Source: QHXQ01 sp045807745
GTDB taxonomy: Bacteria > Acidobacteriota > Blastocatellia > Pyrinomonadales > Pyrinomonadaceae
Assembly: GCA_045807745.1 (NCBI GenBank)
Contig: JBJMGT010000022.1
Span: 124,001 to 188,000, forward strand
Length of the DNA: 64,000 nucleotides
Direction: 5' to 3'
Shown: positions 43,403 to 52,198 of the stretch, piece after piece
Layout of the letters: every line of letters begins with the position of its first letter
How positions within the stretch are numbered: position 1 is the first letter of the stretch
Program-made: the position numbers and the translations under genes
Notes under the pieces: generated by a model
The model's database searches: none
What the model was told of the DNA's origin: nothing
What the model saw: only the letters and a program-made list of their open reading frames with translations

Positions 43403-43811
43403 ACTGTGACTGCGCTTTCGTGTCGCCGCGAGCATCTCCCGATACCCAGCGGCGACCCTCATCTCTCCCGATGTGAGATAGTGTCAAGCACTGCTGGCGT
43501 ATTCCGTTGTCAAAAATTTACACGGTAGCGTGTTCGCGTTGTGTCTTTGGCGAGAGTGACGACAACGGCTGGTTGATGCCGGTCGTCAATCCATTCCAGC
43601 ACGTTAAATGGCGAATCAGCGGCATCGGGTGTCAGTTTCTCAGTCTTTACCATGCAACTTATTCTGCCGTGTTAGGTCTGGCACATCCAATTAGAGCGCA
43701 GCATGTACTGAAAAAGCGGAAGGACCACGCTTTTCTGGCGCGGCCCTTCGTGTGAAGATTCTGTATCTGTCCCGTACTATTAGTTGACCATCTATTATGC
43801 GGTCAACATTC

Positions 43812-43832
43812 TTGCGCACCAGTTGCGCACCA
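43812..43832. repeat. tandem 11-bp direct repeat (TTGCGCACCA) near the integrase
   Basis: TTGCGCACCAG is followed at once by TTGCGCACCA. It resembles the TTGTGTACCTC tandem at 44332-44353, differing by transitions in TTGyGyACC. These may be integrase arm-type sites; no att core duplication was proven. Confidence 0.4.
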
Positions 43833-43871
43833 TAGCCAGAAACTTTTCCCTCACTGGCCCTCGATTCATCT

Positions 43872-44192
43872 TCAAGCTATAGCCGCCGCCGGGAGCAAGC
43901 CCTTTATTTCCCGCACAATTCTGTGCACATCCTGTTGGTCTTTTAAGGCTATCATGAAAAACTTGTAGCCCTGCTGGAAGCAGATGACGCCGTTGCCAAA
44001 GAGCCAGATGCCGCTCAAGAACGGGTTGCCGCCGATGAGCCAATCAATCGGTGCGCCGACGACTGTGCCGGGTTGGAAAATCTGCGCCCACATCATCATG
44101 CCGGCGGCGCAACTGAACGCGCCTAAGAGCGGCGCGCCGACGTAGCGTAACGCGCTCAACAACTTGCCGTTACTGACTGCGTTCCACTTCAT
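43872..44192 (-). CDS. small unknown membrane protein
   Basis: The 106-residue protein has TTGGAG 9 nt before ATG 44190-44192. Two hydrophobic stretches are visible (YVGAPLLGAFSCAAGMMMWA, PFLSGIWLFGNGVICFQQGY), then a soluble tail (KDQQDVHRIVREIKGLLPAA). No family recognised. It lies just outside the integrase gene, between the two TTGyGyACC tandem repeats. Confidence 0.6.
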   Translation of the reverse strand: MKWNAVSNGKLLSALRYVGAPLLGAFSCAAGMMMWAQIFQPGTVVGAPIDWLIGGNPFLSGIWLFGNGVICFQQGYKFFMIALKDQQDVHRIVREIKGLLPAAAIA

Positions 44193-44331
44193 TCGTTACT
44201 GCTCCAAGTCTCTCGCCCATGATTGTGAATGGAAGCCAGATAACTGTGCGCTCTCGGAAGCGCATGATGCCATGATTATCAGCGCATTGTTCGTGTTAAT
44301 GGACGACGTAGAACATCACCATTATAGCCCT

Positions 44332-44353
44332 TTGTGTACCTCTTGTGTACCTC
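44332..44353. repeat. tandem 11-bp direct repeat (TTGTGTACCTC) after the integrase gene
   Basis: Two exact copies (44332-44342, 44343-44353) lie 2 nt from the integrase stop codon. The position and tandem design suit an integrase-binding or attachment-arm site. Confidence 0.45.
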
Positions 44354-44355
44354 TA

Positions 44356-45708
44356 CTAAGACGGCGCGCTCGAACTCTCTTCGCAAAGAATCGGGCCTGC
44401 GACGGCTTGCGTGTCAGTGCTCATCGTGCTTCCGAAAATCGCTTCGTGGATGATGTCCGTCGCTTCTACTTGGAGCGACGGCATGACGTGCGAATAGGTG
44501 TCCAGCGTTACCTTCACGGTGCTGTGCCCAAGCCGCTCTTGAACGACCTTCGGGTTGACATTGCGCGCCAGTAAGAGCGTCGCCATCGTGTGGCGCATCG
44601 AGTAGAGACTATAGGGGACTGGATCAAGGCCCATCTCTTGGACGATGCTCTTAAAGACCTTCCGCAGCCGGTAATCGTAGAGCGGCTCGCCCAGAGTGTT
44701 CGGGAACACCAGCCCGTGCTCCGTCCACCGCGCCCCGGCCTGCCGCCGCATGAGTGCAACGTTCGGGCGATGTTCGGCCAGCGCGTCGGCGAGGGCCTGC
44801 GAGATGGTGATGGTGCGGCGCGACTTCGCCGTCTTGGGTTCGTCGAAGTGCCAGCCCTTGAGCCGCACGTTCCGCACCGCGACCTGCCGGATGTAGCCGC
44901 AGGCGGGAACTGTGTACCCCTTGACGGCGGTCGGCTGTAGGCTCACGTCTGACCAGCGTAGACCCATTAACTCTTCCGGCCGCACGCCGGTCTCAAAGCC
45001 GAAGTGCCAGAGGGGCCCCAAGCTATGTTTGGCGAAGTGGCGGCATGTTTCGACTTGATACCGCTCCCAGACGGCGAGAAACTCGGCGACCTGTTCGGCC
45101 GTGAAGTAATGAATCTCGCCGTGCTCCACCCGTCCCGGCGACGCGCCGATGACCGGGTTCTTGGACAGCACGCCCCGCTTCACGGCGTCCTCAAAGATGC
45201 ACTTGAGCCAGACGTGAATCTTGCGGATGGAGCAGTTCGATAAGGGCCTGCCCGTGCCCGCGCCATCCTCGCGCAGCCGGTTATAGAGCACGTCTAAATC
45301 TGAACTGCGCAGGTCTTTGACCCGCCGATGGCCGATGTGCGGCACGACGTAACTGTTAAGGAAGACCTTTGTGGTGGCGTGCGACTGCGGTCTGACGCTC
45401 GGCGCGTGAACTTCTTTCAGATACCACTCGATGAGGTTGTCGAGACGTTGCGCCGTGTTGAAGATGACCTGCCCGCGATTCCGCTCAGTAACCTTCTCCG
45501 CCAGATGCTTATCGGCCTCTTTCAGTGTCTGGAAGGTCTTCGTATATCGGACGGGCTTGCCCTGCCCGTCCCTATGTGAATAAAGCCAGACTAAAAATTG
45601 CTTGGGCCCGCGCTCGATAATCTGACCGACCGGGCGCTTGTGCTTGATTGGATATTTCTTCGCCTTTGCAGGCTCTGCGCCTGCGCTGTTACCATTCGCG
45701 CGCATCAT
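44356..45708 (-). CDS. phage-type tyrosine recombinase (integrase)
   Basis: The 450-residue protein has an AP2-like arm domain (GPKQFLVWLYSHRDGQGKPV), a SAM-like core-binding domain (NLIEWYLKEVHAPSVRPQSH) and a catalytic domain with TGVRPEELMGLRWSDV (first Arg), the RHT box in YSLYSMRHTMATLLL, LGHSTVKVTLDTYSHV (His and the Tyr nucleophile). The usual His before the second Arg is Tyr here, as in many integrases. AAAGGAAC precedes ATG. It should integrate and excise a genomic island; the candidate cargo is the operon at 46402-53253. It has normal GC, unlike that cargo. Confidence 0.92.
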   Translation of the reverse strand: MMRANGNSAGAEPAKAKKYPIKHKRPVGQIIERGPKQFLVWLYSHRDGQGKPVRYTKTFQTLKEADKHLAEKVTERNRGQVIFNTAQRLDNLIEWYLKEVHAPSVRPQSHATTKVFLNSYVVPHIGHRRVKDLRSSDLDVLYNRLREDGAGTGRPLSNCSIRKIHVWLKCIFEDAVKRGVLSKNPVIGASPGRVEHGEIHYFTAEQVAEFLAVWERYQVETCRHFAKHSLGPLWHFGFETGVRPEELMGLRWSDVSLQPTAVKGYTVPACGYIRQVAVRNVRLKGWHFDEPKTAKSRRTITISQALADALAEHRPNVALMRRQAGARWTEHGLVFPNTLGEPLYDYRLRKVFKSIVQEMGLDPVPYSLYSMRHTMATLLLARNVNPKVVQERLGHSTVKVTLDTYSHVMPSLQVEATDIIHEAIFGSTMSTDTQAVAGPILCEESSSAPS

Positions 45709-45741
45709 GTTCCTTTCGTGACTGGAAGGGGTTGGTGTAGA

Positions 45742-45777
45742 GGGCTAGGAAGCGTGGACAAGACGCTTTCCTAGCCC
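45742..45777. terminator. strong hairpin between the SWIM-protein and integrase genes
   Basis: GGGCTAGGAAGCGT (45742-45755) pairs with ACGCTTTCCTAGCCC (45763-45777) over 14 bp with one bulged base and a 7-nt loop. It lies just beyond the stop codon of the SWIM gene. A T-rich stretch follows on the plus strand only. Confidence 0.6.
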
Positions 45778-45784
45778 GTTTGCT

Positions 45785-46054
45785 TTACGCTGCGCGCCGC
45801 ATATTGCAGACGCCGATATGGACCGCCGCCGCGCCCGCCATGTGGTAACAGACAAGCCCACGTTCACCGGCTTTGCAGTTGCACTCGCCAAGTCTGCGCT
45901 TGCCATCTTTGTAAAAGTGAATTGTGTAGATGTTCTCGCCGTTGCTTGACTTGACCTCGTACCACCGGAAACCGCGAACGCGCACAAAAGGCTTTAGTTG
46001 CTGCGCCCGTTTAATTGCCCGCCGCATCTGTGCTACTGACCTAAGTTCTATCAT
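45785..46054 (-). CDS. SWIM zinc-finger protein
   Basis: The 89-residue protein has AGGAGCGTAAGG before ATG 46052-46054. After a short basic helix and a beta stretch (RGFRWYEVKSSNGENIYTIH) comes the CxC...CxH pattern of SWIM zinc fingers (GECNCKAGERGLVCYHMAGA), with ligands C, C, C and H. SWIM domains occur in Swi2/Snf2 proteins, MuDR transposases and small DNA-associated proteins. Its place between the integrase and the excisionase-like gene suggests part of the mobile element. Confidence 0.8.
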   Translation of the reverse strand: MIELRSVAQMRRAIKRAQQLKPFVRVRGFRWYEVKSSNGENIYTIHFYKDGKRRLGECNCKAGERGLVCYHMAGAAAVHIGVCNMRRAA

Positions 46055-46096
46055 CCTTACGCTCCTAGTTTTGAATTGTGCTGATTTTCAGCAGCG

Positions 46097-46161
46097 AGAA
46101 AACTATACAATATGGTGAATAGTATTGCAATATAAATCTTCAATTTGACGAATAGTTTTCT
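46097..46161. promoter_or_regulatory. inverted repeat spanning the promoter of the HTH gene
   Basis: AGAAAACTAT (46097-46106) and ATAGTTTTCT (46152-46161) are perfect 10-bp arms 45 nt apart. The right arm lies between the -35 and -10 of the 46145-46173 promoter, the ideal place for a repressor. CAATAT direct repeats lie between the arms. Confidence 0.55.
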
Positions 46162-46173
46162 TCAGGCTATAAG
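46145..46173 (+). promoter_or_regulatory. sigma-70 promoter of the HTH gene, giving a leaderless transcript
   Basis: TTGACG (46145-46150), a 17-nt spacer and TATAAG (46168-46173). Transcription would begin about at the GTG start codon 46180, leaving no room for a ribosome site. Confidence 0.7.
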
Positions 46174-46179
46174 TGGTAC

Positions 46180-46362
46180 GTGAAGCTGCTGACAACAAAA
46201 AAAGTTGCGGAGAGGCTACAGGTGAGTATCAGGCGCGTCCATGCTCTAATCCAAGCTGGACGTTTGCCAGCACAAAAATACGGACGTGATTATTTAATTG
46301 ATGAGAAGGATTTAAAGCTAGTAGCAGTGCGTAAACCGGGGAGACCGAAGAAGCAAAAATAA
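46180..46362 (+). CDS. excisionase/MerR-like HTH protein with AT-hook-like tail
   Basis: The 60-residue protein begins at GTG 46180 (LLTTKKVAERLQVSIRRVHA), a helix_turn_helix_17/excisionase-type winged HTH continuing with LIQAGRLPAQKYGRDYLID. It ends in RKPGRPKKQK, which resembles an AT-hook (GRP core). The promoter is placed so close that the mRNA should be leaderless. Candidate roles are directionality factor for the integrase or regulator of the neighbouring operon, whose last gene it faces tail to tail (40 nt apart). It is AT-rich like that operon. Confidence 0.8.
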   Translation: MKLLTTKKVAERLQVSIRRVHALIQAGRLPAQKYGRDYLIDEKDLKLVAVRKPGRPKKQK

Positions 46363-46401
46363 TAAGAGTGCAATACACGATACTTGAATCAGAATTCAAA
46401 T

Positions 46402-48312
46402 TCACGGAATACCGAAATAGACTACATCGCCAACACCTTCTGTTGAAGTAATCCGCACAATATTTCCAGCTTTAATATTGCCGATTGATAACTCAAATTC
46501 CGCACTTCTTTCTAATCCACTCAAATGGGCAATTGAAATAAGTTCCTGTTCCTGACCGTCTGAATCAGTTAATGTGGCTCTTAAATTAGTGAGCTGAGTA
46601 CGCGCCCTGTTAATTACGGTAAACTTAACCCCCTGCGTTGTGCGTTCGGCAAGCAATTTCATCGCGTTTATTCTGGCCTGCCCGCCCCATTTCAAGATTA
46701 TTAACTGTGTCGGGGCCAAGCTAGAGACAAAGTTATTTATGTGAGGCGCAGCTACTATCAACGTCGCTCCTGCTCTGGCAGCTTGCTTTCTTAGCCCCTT
46801 CGCGACGACTGCGGCTGTGTATGGGTCGAGTGTTGAAGCAAATTCATCAGCTATCCAAACAGGTTTGCGGGCGTAGCAAAGTCTGGCAATAGAGAATCTA
46901 TATCGCTGGCCCTCTGAAATCTGTTTAGGCGTTTTGAGATATAGATGGGCCTCAGCTAGGCCCACGGAATTTAAAATTGCAATACTCTCTTCAAGGCTAC
47001 CTCCTATTTGATTAACAAGTGGCAGTCTGCTGCTCCAATCCGATGATAGTACTCCAATCTCTTTTTGTGATGGACGATGGACTATGCCGCTAATTTTCGT
47101 AATTCCGGACAATCTACTATCACTTAATGTCAGAAGCTTGAGTAAAGTACTTTTACCGCTTCCACTAGCTCCGGTCGTAAGAACAACGTCTCCTGGTTGT
47201 ATAGAAAGTGTAAACTTATTAAGTACTGGGGAACTCATTTGAGTTCCATCCACGCCGAAAACTTTTTTAACCTCCGCTGCTCTTAAAGTTCTTCGACTAT
47301 GAGTTATATAGCTGACCGAAACGTTCTTAAATTTAATCGGTTCTGTTAGTAGTGGTGTAGTATTTAATATATTCGGCGGCTCAATATTCATGGGCCGTTT
47401 GTTTGCTATGAGTCTCTTAACTTTATTATTCAGTGGGTAAATTAGATATGGTTTTGGTCCCAGTGGACTAGAAAACTTGTAATTATCAACGTTAGGCCTA
47501 TCCTCCCATCCTTTGCTGCCATAAATTGGTTTAAATACAGTAGCCTTTCCCTCCGTAAACCCATAACAAATAAAGCCAGCCATCTCAAAAAATTTATGAT
47601 ACTGGGTCATTGAAGCTATCACTTCAACCATAATTGGTTGGTAACCTTTGATGTCCCAGTGTTCAGAAGCATACAGCACTAAGTGTTTGGCTAAACGACT
47701 CCCAAGTCCGAGTCCTCTGAACTCTGGGTGAACCACGACTCGTGGAATACGAACGATTTGATTTATCAATTTAGAACGCATTAGCTCCGCAAGACTTACT
47801 TCAAATAATTCAAAGCGAGGTCTAGCGGCCAAAACTGTAGCTGAAATCACACCATAGCCAATCACTCCAATTCCATCCGCTTCAGCAAGCAGTACTGTTC
47901 TTCTCCCTACTAATCTATTAAGACCCTTTCCTCTGTAGTGGAATTGTTCAAGTAGCCTAATGGCCTTCAAGTCGTTGGGTGTTTGACGTTCACGAAATTT
48001 GATGTTCAAGACATGCGGTGAAAGAACCACCGTCTCGCATTTTTCATACAGCGGAAAGAGTTTTATATATTGATACTCTCCTCCCCCATTTGTTACTTCC
48101 TTTTCTACCGAGATAACTTGCTCGTTCAGTTTCTTAAGCTTAATAGTGTCCCCAGAATTAATGTAGATGTAGGGAGACAAAGAGATACTTCCTCCCTCCT
48201 TTAGGTGCAAGATTGTTTCGCGCTTTTTTTTGATTACTGATGTAACTCTAACAGTAGAGAAGGAAGGTAGGCGAGATTGCAGTTGGGCTATGTTATCTAT
48301 TTGGACAGCCAT
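46402..48312 (-). CDS. GNAT acetyltransferase - ABC ATPase fusion
   Basis: The 636-residue protein has an N-terminal beta domain (about 1-110) and a GNAT domain around 110-265 with the acetyl-CoA loop HPEFRGLGLGSRLAKH (195-210). The ABC ATPase occupies about 340-560: Walker A GASGSGKST with K387, signature SEGQRYRFSIARL at 466, Walker B VWIADEFASTLD with D489 and E490. A C-terminal beta tail follows. This architecture matches, from memory, COG2401 (ABC ATPase fused to a predicted acetyltransferase), whose function is unknown. There are no membrane helices, so it is not a transporter. It is the last gene of the operon, 41 nt after the DUF1998-like gene, and is strongly AT-rich. It could sense or remodel DNA or RNA, with acetylation as the effector. 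Confidence 0.85.
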   Translation of the reverse strand: MAVQIDNIAQLQSRLPSFSTVRVTSVIKKKRETILHLKEGGSISLSPYIYINSGDTIKLKKLNEQVISVEKEVTNGGGEYQYIKLFPLYEKCETVVLSPHVLNIKFRERQTPNDLKAIRLLEQFHYRGKGLNRLVGRRTVLLAEADGIGVIGYGVISATVLAARPRFELFEVSLAELMRSKLINQIVRIPRVVVHPEFRGLGLGSRLAKHLVLYASEHWDIKGYQPIMVEVIASMTQYHKFFEMAGFICYGFTEGKATVFKPIYGSKGWEDRPNVDNYKFSSPLGPKPYLIYPLNNKVKRLIANKRPMNIEPPNILNTTPLLTEPIKFKNVSVSYITHSRRTLRAAEVKKVFGVDGTQMSSPVLNKFTLSIQPGDVVLTTGASGSGKSTLLKLLTLSDSRLSGITKISGIVHRPSQKEIGVLSSDWSSRLPLVNQIGGSLEESIAILNSVGLAEAHLYLKTPKQISEGQRYRFSIARLCYARKPVWIADEFASTLDPYTAAVVAKGLRKQAARAGATLIVAAPHINNFVSSLAPTQLIILKWGGQARINAMKLLAERTTQGVKFTVINRARTQLTNLRATLTDSDGQEQELISIAHLSGLERSAEFELSIGNIKAGNIVRITSTEGVGDVVYFGIP

Positions 48313-48353
48313 TAATTTTTAAGGCCCAACCCTTCAACTGAGATTGGAAACAA

Positions 48354-49577
48354 CTAAGGTCCTAAAAGCGGAAGAACTGCGAACCTGTTTAAATCATGAT
48401 TGACTCGACGGCACAACCTAGACGGCAAAAACAAGCAGCCACGGCAAGCATCTTCGCACTGCACTTGGTGGCATTCGGCCAATTCTCTCATAATTTGTAG
48501 CCATCGGTCCAGTCGTCTGCTTACTAATAGCTGACAGCCTCCGGAACCTCCAAAAACGTTGTCGTAAATTACGATTTCTCCCCTCTCATAATTAACATCT
48601 GACCCGAATTCATCTTGAATCAATCCTGTGACGGCGGGGGCTGCATTTAGCAATGCATGTTCGAGTGAGTGGAGAGTAATCTCATCCAGTCCACCTTGCC
48701 GGTTCCCTGAAATGATTATTGCGTCAGTGTCAATTCTAGAAACCATGCCTATATAGCTGCCAGTGTTAGGATTAATAAACGGTTCTTTTATTGATAGTTC
48801 AGTACCTCGAAAATATGCTTCAGAGTTAGCTATAGGGATTCTAGCGATTGTTACATCTATAACAGCCGCCTTAGACGGCATGAACCTTAAAGTCCCCCTT
48901 TGATTAGGTTCCGAACTGCTTAGTGCCTCCGGTGTAACCATAGACCAAACTTCTGGATGATAAACTCTCCCTCCAACCGGCTTTAAAACCATTCGGGCCT
49001 GGTCTCGTAAACAATTTTTGCCTACGAAAAGTTCAAAATGTGGGTGACGAGTACATCTCCACCTATACTCAAGTCTACGTCCACCACTTCCGGATAAAAC
49101 TACTGACCGCTTGTCTTTACATTCAGGGCAGTTGACGCTTTGAACCGGCTCAATAGCATGACATGTCGGGCACATGAAAATTGAGGCAAACTGTACTAAT
49201 GTTCTCTGATTACAAATTGGACAACGGCCAGAAACAATACCAACTGAACGTAAACTACCGTAAAATAACTTGTGGCACTCCGGATTAGTACACCACCAAG
49301 AGTACGGGCTAACATTACTTGTAATACTTACCGGTTCTACAAGTTCTAAATTATCTTCATTGATGCCGCGAAACTGATTCCACTCTGGATTGCCTCTAGA
49401 TTGCCTTTGAAGCCAAGGGAGTAACTCCCGCATTACTTGGTTGTATAGACTGTGACGAAGCGGGGCTACGCGTACTCCATTATCTGGCACTTGCAGGGCC
49501 AGATTTCGATGAACAAAGTAGTTACCAGGAAATAAAGTAGTGGTGGATTTCCTCCGACCACGTGTGGCTAGTTTCAT
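48354..49577 (-). CDS. DUF1998-type zinc protein (DrmB-like)
   Basis: The 407-residue protein has zinc-ribbon pairs in its first half (WWCTNPECHKLFYG, GRCPICNQR, FMCPTCHAIEPV, VNCPECKDKR). The C-terminal DUF1998/MZB-like domain contains HSLEHALLNAAPAV, IVIYDNVFGGSGGCQLL and the cysteine cluster CEDACRGCLFLPSRLC followed by NHDLNRFAV. In MrfA this domain is fused to the helicase; in DISARM it is the separate DrmB. Here it overlaps the helicase stop by 4 nt (ATGA), so the pair is translationally coupled and probably a complex. It is shorter than typical DrmB. Confidence 0.83.
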   Translation of the reverse strand: MKLATRGRRKSTTTLFPGNYFVHRNLALQVPDNGVRVAPLRHSLYNQVMRELLPWLQRQSRGNPEWNQFRGINEDNLELVEPVSITSNVSPYSWWCTNPECHKLFYGSLRSVGIVSGRCPICNQRTLVQFASIFMCPTCHAIEPVQSVNCPECKDKRSVVLSGSGGRRLEYRWRCTRHPHFELFVGKNCLRDQARMVLKPVGGRVYHPEVWSMVTPEALSSSEPNQRGTLRFMPSKAAVIDVTIARIPIANSEAYFRGTELSIKEPFINPNTGSYIGMVSRIDTDAIIISGNRQGGLDEITLHSLEHALLNAAPAVTGLIQDEFGSDVNYERGEIVIYDNVFGGSGGCQLLVSRRLDRWLQIMRELAECHQVQCEDACRGCLFLPSRLCRRVNHDLNRFAVLPLLGP

Positions 49578-52198
49578 TCCTCTAGTGTCTCCTCGTCATC
49601 AGATGGCCCATCAAAGTCTTCATCGGATAACTCACCCGCTAATGAAATACCTGCGTGCTGCTCGAAATCATCGGAGAAAATAGTTATATCAACATCTGTT
49701 GAACGAATAGACAACTGAATATGTTGTTTGAGTAATTCAGATGTGAACTCACCCGAATTTACACTGGCTCTTAAATGGGCTTGAACTTTTCTAATACCCG
49801 TCTCTATGGCGCTTTCAATTAAATCTGGTTCTAATGCAAAAGGAGGTAAGAAGACGCCTCTGAGGTAAGCTCTAAGATTCTCACCTTGGTCTGTGAGAAC
49901 ATTAACTGCGTCTCGAATAAACCACATGAGTTTTGCGCCTTCTTCAAGACCAATCAAGAAGTCTTGTATAGCCGCGGGCACATGTTTTTCGATAATAAAT
50001 GGATTATCACTGCGTAATGGAACATCATCTAATGTGTCATCGGAAAAGTTGACGAGTTCGCGACAGTGTTCATAGTAGTAGTAATCTAATGGAATCTGTG
50101 GCCGCAAAATACAAATAACAAGGGCAGGGTATCCTTTGCGACCTGCGCGTCCAACGCGCTGAATATAGTCGTTGTATGAATAAGTGGCTCCGGTTTGTAG
50201 CTCAAGCGGAAGGTTCTCAAAATCAACGCCTACTTCCAGTGTTTGTGTGGCTAGCAGCACACGTATCTCGCCGCGGTCAAATGCCAATTCTACACTTCGA
50301 CGTTGCACTGCACTCAAATCGCCTGTATGAGAACGAGTGGTAGCAAATAATCCCTCAACAAATAGACTTGCCTCAGTGGCATAAAATTCTGGCAATGTGG
50401 CTTGGAGTTGATAAACCGTTCGTTTTGCATCACTAAAAACGAGTATGCGATTTACTTCGTCATTATCACTATCTGCCACGAAACAACCTGACAAGGTATG
50501 TCCTACGGCGTTTAAAACGCTGACCTCTACTGGCATAAAGAATAAATGATACCTGGTAGGTAAAGTATCGCTTTCTTCCTCGCGACCTCTAATAATTCTC
50601 ACTTCACCGCCAAATAACTGAAGACCAAATTCTTCAGGACTAGCGATAGTAGCACTCGCTCCTATCATTACTGGATTGTGTCCCTTTTCCTGTGCAATTC
50701 TTCTAATGCGTGAAATAAGAATGGATACCTGACTCCCAAACATCCCTTTAAGCATATGTGCTTCATCAAAAATAATCGTTGACGGACACAGAGATACCGG
50801 TGCTTGGAAAGCTTCATTACAAGTGCATTGCCGCCTACCCGAAAGAGACTTAGTTGTAGCAGCTGTATATGTGCCACACTTTGGGCATACGTGAACACTG
50901 CGCCCCAACATTGCCTGTCCTTGCCATGCAAACTTGTTACTTAGAAGACTATGCAGAGTATCAGGAGTAATCAACAGAAGAGTGGGGAAGTGCTCCTTTA
51001 TCTGTGTTTGGTAGAAACGAAGCCAATTAAACTCGCTGCCGCAATTTCTACATCGCGGAGGGGCATATAAGTCTTTTCCTTGTTCGTCAATCGAGAACAT
51101 CAAAGTCCCGCCACAACCTGGAACTGGGCATTGTGAAAAGGGGGACCGAAATTCCCCCCGTCTCTCTAGTTGTGAGACCTCATCAATTTTCCATGGAACG
51201 TCACCATTCAGAATTCCGATGGATAGTGGATACTTCCGACCCTCATTAAAGCGCCACAAGTACTCGAAAAAACGACGGGCTTGGTCTGTTTGAAGTGCTT
51301 TGGTTGGGTAAACAAATACTCCCTTCACTCCAAGGTGCTGTGTATCTTCAGCCAAGGTATCCAATAGTGGCATCAAGAACGCTTCAGTTTTTCCAGCAGC
51401 CGTACCTACCGTAAGTAGAATTGCTGCGGCTTGCGGGCCATTATTTAACCAAGACTTTATTTCAGTGATGCTTTCAGCTTGGAACTCATATAAATGGCTA
51501 TAGCCACGATGTTCGAAAAGTGCAGCTGTAGATGGTGACAATAACTGCCCTTCTTGCGCTTCATCTATAGTTTGACCTTGAACAGGACGGCGAACCGGTT
51601 CTGCTAGTAACGCATGTGGGGAGAACTCAAGACGCCTATTAGCCTCATCTAAGAAGCCGACTAAACCGCTTGCTCGGTATAAAATGTCTTCGGCTATTCC
51701 ACGAGGGCGTATAGGATATAATTCGGGCAGATTCTCTTGTATAACTCGAATAGCATGAATAATGCCACTGCGCTGTCTTAAATTCTCTATGACAATATCT
51801 CTGATATTCAAATCACCTTCAGGTCTATCCCCGATTGAAATCCCAACTCGGAATCTATGAGGTTCGTCAAGCCTGAGATTCAGCGTTAGCAGCCCTCCAC
51901 CAGGAATAATAATCTTTACATCTTCCCAGTCATCACCCCAATCAATAGAAGGTGTAATCGTTATTCTGTAGTTAGCTTCAGTTCGGTCTATAGCCTCACG
52001 TCGCTCAAGAACTCGTACCTTGAATTGGATGGTTGTATTTGCAGAACTATCTCCGACCCACGTGTATCTTATTATGGCGCGGCGAGGAACAAACCGGTCG
52101 TTTCCACCTGACCCACTATCCGGTAATAGAGCGCCGACGATACCACGTCGCTCTAGGTGGTTCATGATAATTCGCGCCCAAGTTTGAGGTTCTATCAT
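49574..52198 (-). CDS. DEAD/DEAH-box helicase with internal zinc clusters (DrmA/MrfA-like)
   Basis: The 874-residue SF2 helicase has motif I GTAAGKTEAF (K270), DEAH at 478-481 in IIFDEAHML, motif III GASAT, TQTLEVGVDFENLP and motif VI QRVGRAGRKG (about 679-688). Between motifs Ia and II lies an insert with two zinc pairs (CPVPGCG with CRNCG, CPKCG with CTC). An N-terminal domain of about 240 residues precedes the Q-motif-like FQAESITEI. Relatives working with DUF1998 proteins act in phage defence (DISARM DrmA) and DNA repair (MrfA). It overlaps both neighbours by 4 nt. Substrate (DNA or RNA) cannot be told from sequence. Confidence 0.9.
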   Translation of the reverse strand: MIEPQTWARIIMNHLERRGIVGALLPDSGSGGNDRFVPRRAIIRYTWVGDSSANTTIQFKVRVLERREAIDRTEANYRITITPSIDWGDDWEDVKIIIPGGGLLTLNLRLDEPHRFRVGISIGDRPEGDLNIRDIVIENLRQRSGIIHAIRVIQENLPELYPIRPRGIAEDILYRASGLVGFLDEANRRLEFSPHALLAEPVRRPVQGQTIDEAQEGQLLSPSTAALFEHRGYSHLYEFQAESITEIKSWLNNGPQAAAILLTVGTAAGKTEAFLMPLLDTLAEDTQHLGVKGVFVYPTKALQTDQARRFFEYLWRFNEGRKYPLSIGILNGDVPWKIDEVSQLERRGEFRSPFSQCPVPGCGGTLMFSIDEQGKDLYAPPRCRNCGSEFNWLRFYQTQIKEHFPTLLLITPDTLHSLLSNKFAWQGQAMLGRSVHVCPKCGTYTAATTKSLSGRRQCTCNEAFQAPVSLCPSTIIFDEAHMLKGMFGSQVSILISRIRRIAQEKGHNPVMIGASATIASPEEFGLQLFGGEVRIIRGREEESDTLPTRYHLFFMPVEVSVLNAVGHTLSGCFVADSDNDEVNRILVFSDAKRTVYQLQATLPEFYATEASLFVEGLFATTRSHTGDLSAVQRRSVELAFDRGEIRVLLATQTLEVGVDFENLPLELQTGATYSYNDYIQRVGRAGRKGYPALVICILRPQIPLDYYYYEHCRELVNFSDDTLDDVPLRSDNPFIIEKHVPAAIQDFLIGLEEGAKLMWFIRDAVNVLTDQGENLRAYLRGVFLPPFALEPDLIESAIETGIRKVQAHLRASVNSGEFTSELLKQHIQLSIRSTDVDITIFSDDFEQHAGISLAGELSDEDFDGPSDDEETLEE

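Larger units (their letters stand above)
43335..43871. other. gene-poor region upstream of the XRE regulator
   Basis: No credible gene is seen in about 540 nt. The open frame at 43507-43755 has no ribosome site and no coding features. Elements present are the palindrome at 43383-43402, a GTTGACC/GGTCAAC inverted repeat (about 43783-43807) and the tandem TTGCGCACCA pair at 43812-43832. Confidence 0.5.

Noticed and set aside
43507..43755. 82-residue plus-strand protein
   Set aside because: No Shine-Dalgarno, no family resemblance, and it runs over palindromic non-coding DNA.
43795..44043. 82-residue minus-strand protein ending at the tandem repeat
   Set aside because: Out-of-frame shadow of the small membrane protein at 43872-44192.
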